From Oscillospiraceae bacterium (GTDB taxonomy: Bacteria; Bacillota; Clostridia; Oscillospirales; Oscillospiraceae): a stretch of 58,676 nucleotides of DNA. This document shows, piece after piece, positions 42,527 through 51,571 of this stretch. The DNA lies in the NCBI GenBank assembly GCA_910574635.1, contig CAJTCG010000021.1:1-58676 (forward strand). Direction: 5' to 3'. Under the pieces are notes generated by a model that did not search any database, was not told the origin of the DNA, and saw only the letters and a list, made by a program, of their open reading frames with translations. Every line of letters begins with the position of its first letter. Position 1 is the stretch's first letter. The translations under genes and the position numbers were made by a program.

Positions 42527-42913
42527 ATGCAATGGCAGTTTTCCAACGACGCCCCAATCTATACCCAGCTGATCCAGCAGGTGAAGGTGGGCATCGTCAC
42601 CGGCGCGTTTCCCCCGGGGGAACGATTGCCCTCCGTGCGGGACATGGCTACGGAGGCCGGGGTAAACCCCAATACCATGCAGCGGGCTCTGGCGGAGCTG
42701 GAGCGGGACGGGCTGGTATACAGCCAGCGGACCGCGGGAAGATTTGTGACGGAGGACAATACCATGATCAACACGGCGAAGCGGAGCCTGGCCGAGAGGC
42801 ATGTCAAGACGTTTTTGGAGGCGATGCTCCGGCTGGGCTTCCGGAAGGACGAGATCATCGATCTGATTTCGAAGGAATTCGGAGAGGAGGAAGCGGACCA
42901 TGCCAGTGCTTGA
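42527..42913 (+). CDS. GntR-family regulator, YtrA subfamily
   Basis: 128 residues from ATG 42527, GGAGG nine bases before. N-terminal winged HTH: PIYTQLIQQVKVGIVTGAF, LPSVRDMATEAGVNPNTMQR, ALAELERDGLVYSQRTAGRF. The short C-terminal helical tail (~55 residues) with no ligand domain is typical of the YtrA subgroup. Its stop overlaps the ATPase gene by 14 bases. It very likely represses this operon. Confidence 0.9.
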   Translation: MQWQFSNDAPIYTQLIQQVKVGIVTGAFPPGERLPSVRDMATEAGVNPNTMQRALAELERDGLVYSQRTAGRFVTEDNTMINTAKRSLAERHVKTFLEAMLRLGFRKDEIIDLISKEFGEEEADHASA

Positions 42914-43595
42914 GTGCAAGGGACTGACCAAGCGGTTCGGGAGGACCGCGGCCCTGGACGAGGTGAGCCTCACCGTGGAGCCGGGCCGCATCGTGGGCCT
43001 TCTGGGCCCCAATGGAAGCGGCAAGACCACCCTCATTAAATTGGCCAACGGTCTGCTGACCCCCGACGGGGGCTATATCGCCGTGTGCGGCACGGCGCCG
43101 GGGAGGGAGAGCCACAGCCTGGTGAGCTACCTCCCGGAGCGGACGGCCATCCCCACCTGGATGACGGCCCGGCAGCTGCTGGACTTCTACGGGGATTTCT
43201 ACCAGGACTTCCGCCGGGAGGCGGCGGAGGAGATGCTGGACCACCTGGGCATCCAGCCCCGGCAGGCCGTGAAGCAGATGTCCAAGGGCACCCGGGAGAA
43301 GGTGCAGCTCATCATGGTCATGAGCCGGGCGGCAAAGCTCTATCTGCTGGATGAGCCCATCGGCGGCGTGGACCCCGCCACCCGGGATTACATTCTCTCC
43401 ACCATCATCGGCAACTACAACCCCGATGCGGCGGTGGTGATCTCCACCCACCTCATCGCCGACGTGGAGAAGGTGCTGGACGAGGTCATCTTTATCAGCC
43501 AGGGCCGCGTGGCCCTCCAGTCCACCGTGGACGGCATCCGGGAGGAAAAAGGCATGAGCGTGGACGCGCTGTTCCGGGAGGTGTTCAAATGCTGA
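42900..43595 (+). CDS. ABC transporter ATP-binding protein of a GntR-linked exporter
   Basis: 231 residues. Walker A GPNGSGKTT, degenerate signature KQMSKGTREKVQ in place of LSGGQ, Walker B LYLLDEPIGGVDP, H-loop VVISTHLIADV. The YtrB/BcrA-like arrangement fits exporters linked to envelope stress or antimicrobial peptides. Overlaps the regulator upstream and the permease downstream (seven bases). Confidence 0.92.
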   Translation: MPVLECKGLTKRFGRTAALDEVSLTVEPGRIVGLLGPNGSGKTTLIKLANGLLTPDGGYIAVCGTAPGRESHSLVSYLPERTAIPTWMTARQLLDFYGDFYQDFRREAAEEMLDHLGIQPRQAVKQMSKGTREKVQLIMVMSRAAKLYLLDEPIGGVDPATRDYILSTIIGNYNPDAAVVISTHLIADVEKVLDEVIFISQGRVALQSTVDGIREEKGMSVDALFREVFKC

Positions 43596-44407
43596 GGAAA
43601 TTGCTGAAGCACGAGTTTCGTGCCACGGGGCGGATTATGCTGCCCATGTACCTGATTTTGCTGGTGACCGCCGTGGGCTCCAACCTGGCGGGCCGGGGGA
43701 TGCTGGACGGACGGTACCACATCCTGAATATCCTGGGCGTTTTGATTATCACGGCCTTCGGCATCGCCATCTGCGGCGCGCTGCTGATGTCCTTTGTGCT
43801 GATGATCCAGCGGTTTTACAAGAACCTCCTCCAGGACGAGGGCTATCTGATGTTCACCCTCCCGGCCTCCGTCCACCAGCACATCTGGTCTAAGCTCATT
43901 GTCTCCTCCGTGTGGTTCATCGTCACGGTGCTGGCCATCATCGCCGCCAGCCTGGTGGTGGCCTATCAGGGAGGATTCCTGCGGGAGCTGCTGGACTTCC
44001 TCAGGTATTTCCTGGAGGGGCTGCGGAAGCTGGAAGTCAGCGAGGCGTTTAACGGCACCATCTATCTGGCGGAGTTTGCCGTTTTGATGTTTTTGTCCCT
44101 GGTGGCCTTCTCCCTCCAGTTCTACGCCGCCCTGGCGGCGGGGCACAGCCAGGCGAACCACAAGCTGCTGTGGTCTGTGGTCTGGTTCTTCGGGATTCAG
44201 TTTGCTTTGCAGTTCGCGGGCTCCCTGCTGATAATCGGCTCGAACGAGCTGGATGTGTTCAATCGCCTCTTCTCCCACTGGGACCCCTCGCCCACCGTGG
44301 CGATTCATGTGGGTCTGCTGATGGCCATTGGGTGCGTAATCATCTACGGCGCAATTTTTTACGCCATCACCACATTCTTCTTGAAAAAGCACCTGAACCT
44401 GGAGTAA
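43589..44407 (+). CDS. ABC-2-type permease of the GntR-linked exporter
   Basis: 272 residues, six membrane segments (first at ~18-40). Starts MLRKLLKHEFRATGR, as membrane subunits of this class do. No extracellular receptor domain. The substrate is unknown; co-transcribed with the ATPase. Confidence 0.85.
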   Translation: MLRKLLKHEFRATGRIMLPMYLILLVTAVGSNLAGRGMLDGRYHILNILGVLIITAFGIAICGALLMSFVLMIQRFYKNLLQDEGYLMFTLPASVHQHIWSKLIVSSVWFIVTVLAIIAASLVVAYQGGFLRELLDFLRYFLEGLRKLEVSEAFNGTIYLAEFAVLMFLSLVAFSLQFYAALAAGHSQANHKLLWSVVWFFGIQFALQFAGSLLIIGSNELDVFNRLFSHWDPSPTVAIHVGLLMAIGCVIIYGAIFYAITTFFLKKHLNLE

Positions 44408-44415
44408 ACTAGATT

Positions 44416-44440
44416 CCATAATGCCAACCATTATGGAGGA
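44416..44440 (+). promoter_or_regulatory. Hairpin touching the ribosome-binding site of the export gene
   Basis: CCATAATG (44416-44423) pairs perfectly with CATTATGG (44429-44436), loop of five. The last two G of the stem are the start of TGGAGGA, the ribosome-binding site for ATG 44446. It could hold translation in check or mark the end of the ABC message; no T-run follows. Confidence 0.45.
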
Positions 44441-44445
44441 ATCCC

Positions 44446-44931
44446 ATGCTGTTCTCAGAAAGCTTTTTAGAAACGGTATCCGGCGATCTGCTGATGACCT
44501 TCCTGGTGGCCATGGCCCCGGTGGTGGAGCTCCGGGGGGCCATCCCGGCGGGAATCGCCTCGGGGCTGCCCCCGGCCCTGGCCTGCATCGCCGCCATCGC
44601 CGGGAATCTGGTCCCCGCGCCCTTTATCATCGTGCTGGGGCGGCGGATTGCCAACTGGCTCCGGGGCACCCGGTTCTTCGGCCCCAAGATCATTTGGCTG
44701 GAGCGGCGGGCCCACCTCAAGGGGCGGCTGGTGCGGAAGTACCGGCTGGCGGGGCTGGTGATCCTGGTGGGCATCCCCCTGCCGGGGACCGGGGCCTGGA
44801 CCGGGGCGCTGGTGGCCTCGGTGCTGGATATCCGCATGCGCCACGCCCTGCCCGCCATTTTCCTGGGGCTGCTGATCGCGGCGGGAGTTACCACCGCCGT
44901 CACCCTGGGGGTATTTAATCTGCTGATTTGA
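44446..44931 (+). CDS. Small multidrug export family protein (COG2426-like)
   Basis: 161 residues, four membrane segments. Matches the Sm_multidrug_ex family: VAMAPVVELRGAIPAGIA at the start, FFGPKIIWLERRA in the middle and VILVGIPLPGTGAWTGALVA near the end. Despite the family name, its activity is poorly known. It may be co-transcribed with the following lipoprotein. Confidence 0.85.
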   Translation: MLFSESFLETVSGDLLMTFLVAMAPVVELRGAIPAGIASGLPPALACIAAIAGNLVPAPFIIVLGRRIANWLRGTRFFGPKIIWLERRAHLKGRLVRKYRLAGLVILVGIPLPGTGAWTGALVASVLDIRMRHALPAIFLGLLIAAGVTTAVTLGVFNLLI

Positions 44932-44957
44932 CTGCTTGACTATTTAAGGAGTACATG

Positions 44958-45566
44958 ATGAAAAAACGACTCGCGATATTCTGCGTTCTGGCCCTGTCCA
45001 TGTCCCTGCTGTCCGGCTGTATGCACGGCGTCGTGGTGACCTCTCCCAGCGACAAGGAGTTTCAGGAGACCTGGGCGGACTCCATGGAAGAGGCCGCCGA
45101 GGACTGGGCGCAAGACTGGGAGGACGCCTTTGACGAAGCCGCGAGGGCCTGGAGCACCCGGGACGAGAACGGCGTGGAAAAGGACCACTACTGGAAGGTT
45201 CTGGACGAGAACGACAACGAAGCCGGGACCGTTACGGACCCGGAACAGGTCAAGGCCATAGACGATCTCCTCAACGACGACGGCCATTGGGGAGACCGGC
45301 TGGCCGAGGACCCCGGAGACCCGGCGTACAGCTATATCTACTGCCAGCAGGAGACTTTGAAAGCGGGCCAGAAGGAGGAGGACCGGAAGTACGAGGAGCT
45401 GGTCCGCTTCACCGTCTCCGCGTCGGAGGACGTGGTGACCCTGGTGATTCTGGAGGAGCTGCCCTCTTTGCTGCATGTGGATCTGGGAGATTTCCTGACC
45501 TTCACCATCGACGTCCCGGCGGAGACGGCGGAGGCCCTGCGGGACCCCTCCCGGTTTTTGGAATAA
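44958..45566 (+). CDS. Putative lipoprotein of unknown function
   Basis: 202 residues. The second of two adjacent ATG codons (44958) suits the AAGGAG spacing. Lipobox LLSGC near residue 20. The mature part is strongly acidic, with a helical stretch of repeated EE/DW words (SMEEAAEDWAQDWEDAFDEA), then an alpha/beta region. No known domain. Anchored on the outer face of the membrane; ends at a terminator. Confidence 0.65.
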   Translation: MKKRLAIFCVLALSMSLLSGCMHGVVVTSPSDKEFQETWADSMEEAAEDWAQDWEDAFDEAARAWSTRDENGVEKDHYWKVLDENDNEAGTVTDPEQVKAIDDLLNDDGHWGDRLAEDPGDPAYSYIYCQQETLKAGQKEEDRKYEELVRFTVSASEDVVTLVILEELPSLLHVDLGDFLTFTIDVPAETAEALRDPSRFLE

Positions 45567-45571
45567 CGTAC

Positions 45572-45598
45572 AAGGACGCGTCTGACCGGCGCGTCCTT
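45572..45598 (+). terminator. Intrinsic terminator after the lipoprotein gene
   Basis: AAGGACGCG and CGCGTCCTT with nine-base loop, then CTTAATG; a short T content makes it moderate. Confidence 0.65.
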
Positions 45599-45622
45599 CT
45601 TAATGTTAATGGCCCTCAACCC

Positions 45623-45651
45623 TTGACAAACCGGGGAAATTGGGGTAGATT
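45623..45651 (+). promoter_or_regulatory. Promoter of the flavodiiron gene
   Basis: TTGACA 45623-45628 and TAGATT 45646-45651, spacing 17, 43 bases before the start codon. Confidence 0.7.
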
Positions 45652-45694
45652 AACCTTGCAAAAGCGATAAGCTACATGAAGGAGGACCAGCGTT

Positions 45695-46900
45695 ATGCAT
45701 AACGTGCGCAATATTACATCCGACATCCTGCTCATCGGCGGGTCCGACCGGCGGCTGAGCCTGTTTGAAAACGTGTTCCCCGTCCCCCGGGGCGTCAGCT
45801 ACAACGCCTATCTGGTCCGGGACGAGAAGACCGTCCTGCTGGACACGGCGGACAGCGCCGTGGGGGCGCATTTCTACGAGAACCTGGAGCATGCCCTCCA
45901 GGGCCGGCCCCTGGACTACATTGTTATCAACCACATGGAGCCGGACCACTGCTCCACCCTGGGAGCGGTGCTCCGCACCCACCCCAAGGCCCAGGTGGTG
46001 GCCAGCGCGAAAGCCATCTCCATGATCGGCCAGTTTTTCGACGCCGACGTCACGAACCGCTGCCTCACCGTGAAGGAGGGGGACACCCTCTCCACCGGGC
46101 GGCACACCCTCACCTTCGTCATGGCCCCCATGGTCCACTGGCCGGAGGTCATGGTCACCTATGACGCCGCGGAGAAGGTCCTCTTCTCCGCCGACGCCTT
46201 CGGCACCTTCGGCGCGCTGAACGGGAACATCTTCGCAGACGAGGTGAACTTCAAAACCGAGTGGCTTCCCGACGCCCGACGGTATTACACCAACATCGTG
46301 GGCAAGTACGGCGCCCAGGTCCAGACTCTGCTGAAAAAGGCGGCGGGACTGGATATCCAATATCTCTGCCCCCTCCACGGCCCCATCTGGCGGGAGGATG
46401 CGGCGTGGTTCGTGGAGAAATACCAGCGCTGGAGCAGCTACACCCCCGAGGACAAAACCGCCGCCATCTTCTGCGGCTCCATCTACGGCAACACGGAAAA
46501 CGCCGCCGAGCTCCTGGCCGCCCGTCTGGCGGAGAAGGGCGTGCGGGACGTGCGGCTCTACGACGTGTCCCACACCCACGTGTCCGAGCTGGTGGCCGAG
46601 GCCTTCCGGTGCAGCCATCTGGTGTTCGCCTCCGCCACGTACAACGGGGAGATCTACACCCCCATGGACAACTTCCTCCGGGATTTGAAGTCCCACGGCC
46701 TGCGGAACCGGACGGTGGGCCTCATTGAAAACGGCACCTGGGCTCCCGTGTCCGGCAAGCAGATGGCGGAGCTGCTGGGGGCCATGAAGGACATGACCAT
46801 TCTGGAAGGGACCGTCAGCCTGAAATCCTCCGCGAAGGAGCCCCAGCGGGAGGCGCTGGAGGCCCTGGCGGACGCTCTGGCGGCCGGTATCCTGGCCTGA
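45695..46900 (+). CDS. fprA: Flavodiiron protein (A-type flavoprotein, FprA)
   Basis: 401 residues, GAAGGAGG before ATG. N-terminal metallo-beta-lactamase-type di-iron domain with NHMEPDH at residues 79-85, further ligands in MVHWPEVM, FSADAFG and CPLHGPIW. C-terminal flavodoxin domain starts ~255 with GSIYGNTENAAEL binding FMN, then SATYNGEIYTPM. It reduces O2 (or NO) to harmless products in strict anaerobes, with electrons from rubredoxin or NADH donors encoded elsewhere. Together with bacteriohemerythrin, this is a second oxygen-handling protein in the window. Single-gene unit. Confidence 0.95.
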   Translation: MHNVRNITSDILLIGGSDRRLSLFENVFPVPRGVSYNAYLVRDEKTVLLDTADSAVGAHFYENLEHALQGRPLDYIVINHMEPDHCSTLGAVLRTHPKAQVVASAKAISMIGQFFDADVTNRCLTVKEGDTLSTGRHTLTFVMAPMVHWPEVMVTYDAAEKVLFSADAFGTFGALNGNIFADEVNFKTEWLPDARRYYTNIVGKYGAQVQTLLKKAAGLDIQYLCPLHGPIWREDAAWFVEKYQRWSSYTPEDKTAAIFCGSIYGNTENAAELLAARLAEKGVRDVRLYDVSHTHVSELVAEAFRCSHLVFASATYNGEIYTPMDNFLRDLKSHGLRNRTVGLIENGTWAPVSGKQMAELLGAMKDMTILEGTVSLKSSAKEPQREALEALADALAAGILA

Positions 46901-46911
46901 ACAAGACATGA

Positions 46912-46944
46912 AAGACCGGCGTGGGAATCCCACGCCGGTCTTTT
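46912..46944 (+). terminator. Intrinsic terminator of fprA
   Basis: AAGACCGGCGTGGG and CCCACGCCGGTCTT around AAT, then TTTT. Strong. Confidence 0.9.
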
Positions 46945-47044
46945 GTGCTTCCTGTAAGGATTTCTTCGCCGCCGCCCCAGCCCGGAGAAGCACCCGGCAG
47001 CCGGAGCGCGCAGCGCTCTTTGGACGCGCTTTTTCAAGAACGCG

Positions 47045-47278
47045 TCAATCCATGATATCGACGGAGACCTTGAAGCCCTCCCGCTGGGCGCGGGAGCGGA
47101 CTACGGTGCGGATCTCCTTGGCGATGCGGCCCTGCCGCCCGATGACTTTGCCCATGTCGTCGGGGGCGACGCGCAGCTCCAGGGTCAGCTCCTGATCGCC
47201 GGAGGCGGTCTCCGTAACGGTGACCGCCTCCGGGTCGTCCACCAGGTTCCGGGCGATATAGAGCAGCAAGTCCTTCAT
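47045..47278 (-). CDS. khpA: KH-domain RNA-binding protein KhpA
   Basis: 77 residues. Single KH domain with the GxxG-type loop seen in VIGRQGRIAKEIRTVVRS. In Firmicutes it acts with KhpB in RNA binding and cell-envelope control. Its place right after rpsP in the ffh operon is the standard one. Confidence 0.9.
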   Translation of the reverse strand: MKDLLLYIARNLVDDPEAVTVTETASGDQELTLELRVAPDDMGKVIGRQGRIAKEIRTVVRSRAQREGFKVSVDIMD

Positions 47279-47293
47279 GCTCCGCCCTCCGGA

Positions 47294-47533
47294 TCAGAGG
47301 ACGTCCACTTTTTTCAGCAGAGCCCGGACGGTATCGGTGGGCTGGGCGCCGGACTTGATCCAGGCCTGGGCCCGCTCCGCGTCAATCTTGATCTCGGCGG
47401 GGGAAACACAGGGGTTGTACGTACCGATCTCCTCGATGAAGCGGCCGTCCCGGGGGAAACGGGAGTCCGCCACCACGACCCGGTAGAAGGGAGCCTTCTT
47501 CGCGCCCATGCGGCGCAGTCTGATCTTGACCAT
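47294..47533 (-). CDS. rpsP: 30S ribosomal protein S16
   Basis: 79 residues. [20 protein letters not shown] and [19 protein letters not shown] are diagnostic. Downstream of ffh and 15 bases before khpA. Confidence 0.98.
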   Translation of the reverse strand: MVKIRLRRMGAKKAPFYRVVVADSRFPRDGRFIEEIGTYNPCVSPAEIKIDAERAQAWIKSGAQPTDTVRALLKKVDVL

Positions 47534-47618
47534 GTTGCTGTACCTCCAAAAGTTTTAAAATAGATTGATTTATTATAAATGCCGCATTTCAGCTTCGTGA
47601 ATGCTCCGCACTTATAGA

Positions 47619-49004
47619 TTAGCGAAACCGCTTCTTCCGGCCGAAGCCGTGAAGCCGGGAGGGGGCTTTTCCCCCCATGCCGCCCAGGGCCCCAAGGCCG
47701 GGCATCCGCCCGCCCTTGGTCATCTGGCGGGTGAGCTCCCGCATCATGTCGAACTGCTTTAAAAGGCGGTTCACGTCCACCACCTCCAGGCCGCAGCCGG
47801 CGGCGATGCGCTTTTTCCGGCTGGCGTTCAGCACCTGGGGGTTCTCCCGCTCCAGGGGGGTCATGGAGAGGATGATGGCCTCGGTCCGGGCCATGGCCTT
47901 TTCGTCGATGGACGCGCCCTGCATCTGCTTGCCTAAGGCCCCCGGCATCATGCCCAGAAGCTGGCTCAGATCCCCCATGTTTTTCAGCTGCTGGAGCTGG
48001 TCGTAGTAGTCCTGAAGGGTAAAGCGGTTCTTCCGCAGCTTCTCCTCGATTTTGGCGGCCTGCTTTTCGTCATAGGCCTGCTCCGCCTTCTCAATGAAGG
48101 ACAGCATGTCGCCCATGCCCAAGATGCGGGAGGCCATGCGGTCCGGGTGGAAGGGCTCGATCATGTCCAGCTTCTCGCCGGTACCCGCGAACTTGATGGG
48201 CTTGCCCGTGGCAGCCCGGATGGACAGGGCCGCGCCGCCCCGGGCGTCGCCGTCCAGCTTGGTGAGGATGACGCCGTCGATGCCCAGGGCCTCGTCGAAG
48301 GCCGTGGCGGCGTTTACCGCGTCCTGGCCCGTCATGGCGTCCACCACCAGTAAAATCTCGTTGGGATGGACGGCGGCCTTCATCCGCTTCAGCTCGTCCA
48401 TCAGACTCTCGTCCACATGGAGCCGTCCGGCGGTGTCCAAAAACACCATGTCGCTGCCGTGGTCCCGGGCGTGGCGGATGGCGTTTTGGGCGATCTTCAC
48501 CGGGTCCCCCTGGCCCTCCTCGAAGACCGGGAGGTCCATCTGCCCGCCCACGACCTTCAGCTGCTCGATGGCGGCGGGGCGGTACACGTCACAGGCGGCC
48601 AGCAGGGGCCGCTTCTGGTACTGCCTGCGCATCAAGCCGCCCAGCTTGGCGGTGGTGGTGGTTTTGCCCGCGCCCTGAAGGCCCACCATCATCACCACCG
48701 TGGGGCCGTTGTTGGCCATGGTGATTTTGGCGTTGGCCCCGCCCATGAGGCCGGTGAGCTCCTCGTTGACGATTTTCACCACCTGCTGGGCGGGGGTGAG
48801 GCTGTCCAGCACGTCGCTGCCCACGGCCCGCTCCGTAACGGAGGCCACAAAGTCCTTGACCACCTTGTAGCTTACGTCGGCCTCCAAAAGGGCCAGGCGG
48901 ACCTCCCGCATGGCCTCCCGGACGTCGTTTTCCGTCAGGCGGCCCTTGCCCCGGAGGCGTTTAAAGGCGGCGTTCAGTTTTTCGGTTAATCCTTCAAATG
49001 CCAT
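47619..49004 (-). CDS. ffh: Signal recognition particle protein Ffh (SRP54)
   Basis: 461 residues. N domain, then GTPase G domain (G1 GLQGAGKTTTTAKL, G3 DTAGRLHVDESLM, G4 TKLDGDARGG, closing AGTGEKLD), then the Met-rich M domain (MGDLSQLLGMMPGALGKQM) that binds signal peptides and SRP RNA. Targets membrane proteins to FtsY and SecYEG. Follows ylxM with a four-base gap. Confidence 0.98.
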   Translation of the reverse strand: MAFEGLTEKLNAAFKRLRGKGRLTENDVREAMREVRLALLEADVSYKVVKDFVASVTERAVGSDVLDSLTPAQQVVKIVNEELTGLMGGANAKITMANNGPTVVMMVGLQGAGKTTTTAKLGGLMRRQYQKRPLLAACDVYRPAAIEQLKVVGGQMDLPVFEEGQGDPVKIAQNAIRHARDHGSDMVFLDTAGRLHVDESLMDELKRMKAAVHPNEILLVVDAMTGQDAVNAATAFDEALGIDGVILTKLDGDARGGAALSIRAATGKPIKFAGTGEKLDMIEPFHPDRMASRILGMGDMLSFIEKAEQAYDEKQAAKIEEKLRKNRFTLQDYYDQLQQLKNMGDLSQLLGMMPGALGKQMQGASIDEKAMARTEAIILSMTPLERENPQVLNASRKKRIAAGCGLEVVDVNRLLKQFDMMRELTRQMTKGGRMPGLGALGGMGGKAPSRLHGFGRKKRFR

Positions 49005-49008
49005 AAGC

Positions 49009-49374
49009 TCATTCCTTTAAGGCGGCGGCTTCCCGGCGGATTTGATCCGCCAGCTCCGTCAGCCGCCGGTCCTCGTAATAGCGGTAGTTCAGGGTGGAGA
49101 TCTCCTCGGCGGCGGCGGTAATGGCGTCCACATGGGCGCTCCGGCTGAGGAAGCGCTTGATGATGCCGGTTTTGTCCTCCACCTCCTGCATGGCGGCCTC
49201 CGCCCGGACGATGACGTCCCGGACGCCCTGGCGGGAGATGCCGGCGTTTTCGGCAATCTCGGCCAGGGAGAGGTCCTCATTATAATAGAGGTCGAAAAAC
49301 TCCTTCTGCCGCTCGGTCAGGAGCTCCCCGTAAAAGTCGTAGAGCATCGTCATGCGATAGGTCTGGTTCTTCAT
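49009..49374 (-). CDS. ylxM: YlxM-family SRP-associated HTH protein
   Basis: 121 residues from ATG 49374, where family similarity begins (MKNQTYRMTMLYDFYGELLT). Sigma-70 region-4-like helix-turn-helix LSLAEIAENAGISRQGVRDV. YlxM binds SRP components and modulates Ffh. Start of the ylxM-ffh-rpsP-khpA operon. The ribosome-binding site is weak. Confidence 0.92.
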   Translation of the reverse strand: MKNQTYRMTMLYDFYGELLTERQKEFFDLYYNEDLSLAEIAENAGISRQGVRDVIVRAEAAMQEVEDKTGIIKRFLSRSAHVDAITAAAEEISTLNYRYYEDRRLTELADQIRREAAALKE

Positions 49375-49429
49375 CACGGGAAACGCCCCCTTCCGCCGTG
49401 TAAAGTTGTGCCGCTTTACAACGTTGCTT

Positions 49430-49458
49430 AGTTTACAGGAAAATCGGGGAAATGTCAA
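49430..49458 (-). promoter_or_regulatory. Promoter of the ylxM-ffh operon
   Basis: Minus strand TTGACA (49453-49458) and TAAACT (49430-49435), spacing 17, about 55 bases before ylxM. Confidence 0.75.
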
Positions 49459-49483
49459 GGGGAAAATTGCCCGGGTTCAAGAC

Positions 49484-49512
49484 TTGTGTTTTCCGCCCAA
49501 AACTGCTATACT
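49484..49512 (+). promoter_or_regulatory. Promoter of the gdpP-rplI-dnaB operon
   Basis: TTGTGT 49484-49489 and TATACT 49507-49512, spacing 17. Back to back with the ylxM promoter; the two -35 boxes are 25 bases apart. Confidence 0.7.
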
Positions 49513-49565
49513 AATAAAATCTGTTGGTATGCCCACTTCTTCATCAAGGAATCAAGGAGCGCGCC

Positions 49566-51560
49566 ATGAACAATAAAAAACTCTCCCGCCTGCTGGAGCC
49601 CAATTTACAATTTTACTTCCTCTGCCTCCTGGCCTTCACCCTGGCCGCCGTCACCGTCAGCCCGCCTCTGGCCCTGGCGGAGGGGGTGGCTACCGTGGCG
49701 CTGTACGCCTACTTCGTCCGCAGCAACAAAAAGCGCCGCCAGAGCGTCTTGCAGTATATCGACAACGTCACCGGAAACGTGGACACCGCCAGCAAATCCA
49801 CCCTCATCAACTCCCCCCTGCCCATCATGGTTTTCCGCCCCGACACCGGGGAGGTCATTTGGAGCAACGAGAACTTCCTCCAGCTGGCGGGGGTTCGGGA
49901 GCACCTCTTTGAGATGAAGGTGGAGGACGCCGCCCCGGAATTCCCGGTCCAGTGGCTGCTGGAGGGGCGGCAGGAGTGCCCGGAGCGGGTCCACATGAAC
50001 AACCGCCGTTTCCGGGTCTACGGCAGCCTGGTCCGGGCCAAGGGCCGCAGCGGGGAGCAGAACCTGGTGGCCACCACCTACTGGGTGGACACCACGGAGA
50101 TGGACCGCCTCCGGGAGGACTTCGACGCCACCCGGCTGGTGGTGGGCATCGTGATGGTGGATAACTACGAGGACTTGATGAACGCCTGCGCCGACACCCA
50201 GCGCAGCGCCGTCCTGGCCCAGATTGACGAAAAGCTCAGCAGCTGGGCCGCCGTGGGAAACGGCCTGCTCATCAAAACCGAGCGGGACCACTACCTCTTC
50301 CTCTTCGAGGAGCGGTACTACAATCACTTCGTGGAGGAGAAATTCTCCGTCCTGGACGCCATGCGGGACATCAAGGTGGGCGAGGGCGGACACCCCACCC
50401 TGTCCATCGGCCTGGGCCGGGAGGCGGACAGCATCCCGGCGCTCCACAAGAACGCCGCCCTTTCCCTGGAGATGGCCCTGAGCCGGGGCGGCGACCAGGC
50501 AGTGGTCCGGGGGAAGACGGACTTCGCCTTCTACGGCGGAAGGGCCAAGACCACGGAAAAGCGCACCAAGGTCAAGTCCCGGGTCATGGCCAACGCTTTG
50601 AGAGAGCTTCTGGCGGACTCCCAGGACATCTACGTCATGGGCCACAGCTTCGCCGACATGGACGCGGTGGGCGCCGCCGTGGGCGTTTGCTGCGCCGCCC
50701 GGAAGCTGGGCCGGAGAGCCCAGATCGTCATTGAGCCGGAGAAGAACGCCGCCCAGTCCGTGCTGGCCATGCTCCGGGCATTGCCGGAGTATGAGGGCGT
50801 GTTCGTAAACCCGGCGGAGGCCTTTGTGAAGATGCGTCCCGGGACGCTGCTGGTGGTGGTGGACACCAACCGGCCGGATTTGGTGGAAAGCCCCCAGATT
50901 CTGGAGTCCAGCAGCCGGGTGGCGGTCATCGACCACCACCGCAGGGCCGCCAGCTATATTGAAAACGCCGCCTTCAGCTTCCACGAGCCCTACGCCTCCT
51001 CGGCGTCGGAGCTGGTGACGGAGCTGCTGCAATACCTCATCGAGCCGTCCAACCTCCTGCGGGAGGAGGCGGAGGCCCTGCTTGCGGGCATCGTGCTGGA
51101 CACGAAGCACTTCGTCCTCCGCACCGGGGGACGAACCTTCGAGGCGGCGGCCTTCCTCCGCCGGGCGGGGGCCGACACGGCGGACGTGCAGCGCCTCTTC
51201 CAGGGGGACCTGGAGGGCATGGTGTCCAAGTACGATATTGTCCGCCAGGCGGAGCTGTACCGGCCCGACGTGGCCCTGGCCGTGGTAGGCCAGGACGGCG
51301 TGGACCGGGTGGCCGCCGCCCAGGCGGCGGACGAGCTTTTGACCTTGAAGGGGGTCAAGGCCTCCTTTGTGGTATACCGCAGCGGGACGGCCATCCTGAT
51401 GAGCGGGCGGTCCCTGGGGGAGATCAATGTCCAGGTGATTCTGGAGGCCCTGGGCGGCGGCGGAAACTCCGCCACCGCCGGAGGGCGGATTGAAAACGGG
51501 GATATCCTGGACGTGCGGGAGCGGCTGACCCAGGCCATCGACGCTTATTTTGAGAAGTAG
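49566..51560 (+). CDS. gdpP: GdpP-type cyclic-di-AMP phosphodiesterase
   Basis: 664 residues from ATG 49566, AAGGAGC before it. Two N-terminal membrane helices (~15-55), a PAS-like domain, a degenerate GGDEF domain (~170-310, no GGDEF signature) and the DHH/DHHA1 phosphoesterase. Metal motifs: GHSFADMDAVGAAVG near 358 and VIDHHRR near 453, with the C-terminal GGGGNSATAGGRI substrate loop. Lowers c-di-AMP, and so affects osmolyte transport and the cell wall. Heads the operon that continues with rplI and dnaB, as in other Firmicutes. Confidence 0.95.
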   Translation: MNNKKLSRLLEPNLQFYFLCLLAFTLAAVTVSPPLALAEGVATVALYAYFVRSNKKRRQSVLQYIDNVTGNVDTASKSTLINSPLPIMVFRPDTGEVIWSNENFLQLAGVREHLFEMKVEDAAPEFPVQWLLEGRQECPERVHMNNRRFRVYGSLVRAKGRSGEQNLVATTYWVDTTEMDRLREDFDATRLVVGIVMVDNYEDLMNACADTQRSAVLAQIDEKLSSWAAVGNGLLIKTERDHYLFLFEERYYNHFVEEKFSVLDAMRDIKVGEGGHPTLSIGLGREADSIPALHKNAALSLEMALSRGGDQAVVRGKTDFAFYGGRAKTTEKRTKVKSRVMANALRELLADSQDIYVMGHSFADMDAVGAAVGVCCAARKLGRRAQIVIEPEKNAAQSVLAMLRALPEYEGVFVNPAEAFVKMRPGTLLVVVDTNRPDLVESPQILESSSRVAVIDHHRRAASYIENAAFSFHEPYASSASELVTELLQYLIEPSNLLREEAEALLAGIVLDTKHFVLRTGGRTFEAAAFLRRAGADTADVQRLFQGDLEGMVSKYDIVRQAELYRPDVALAVVGQDGVDRVAAAQAADELLTLKGVKASFVVYRSGTAILMSGRSLGEINVQVILEALGGGGNSATAGGRIENGDILDVRERLTQAIDAYFEK

Positions 51561-51571
51561 GGAGGAAAACG

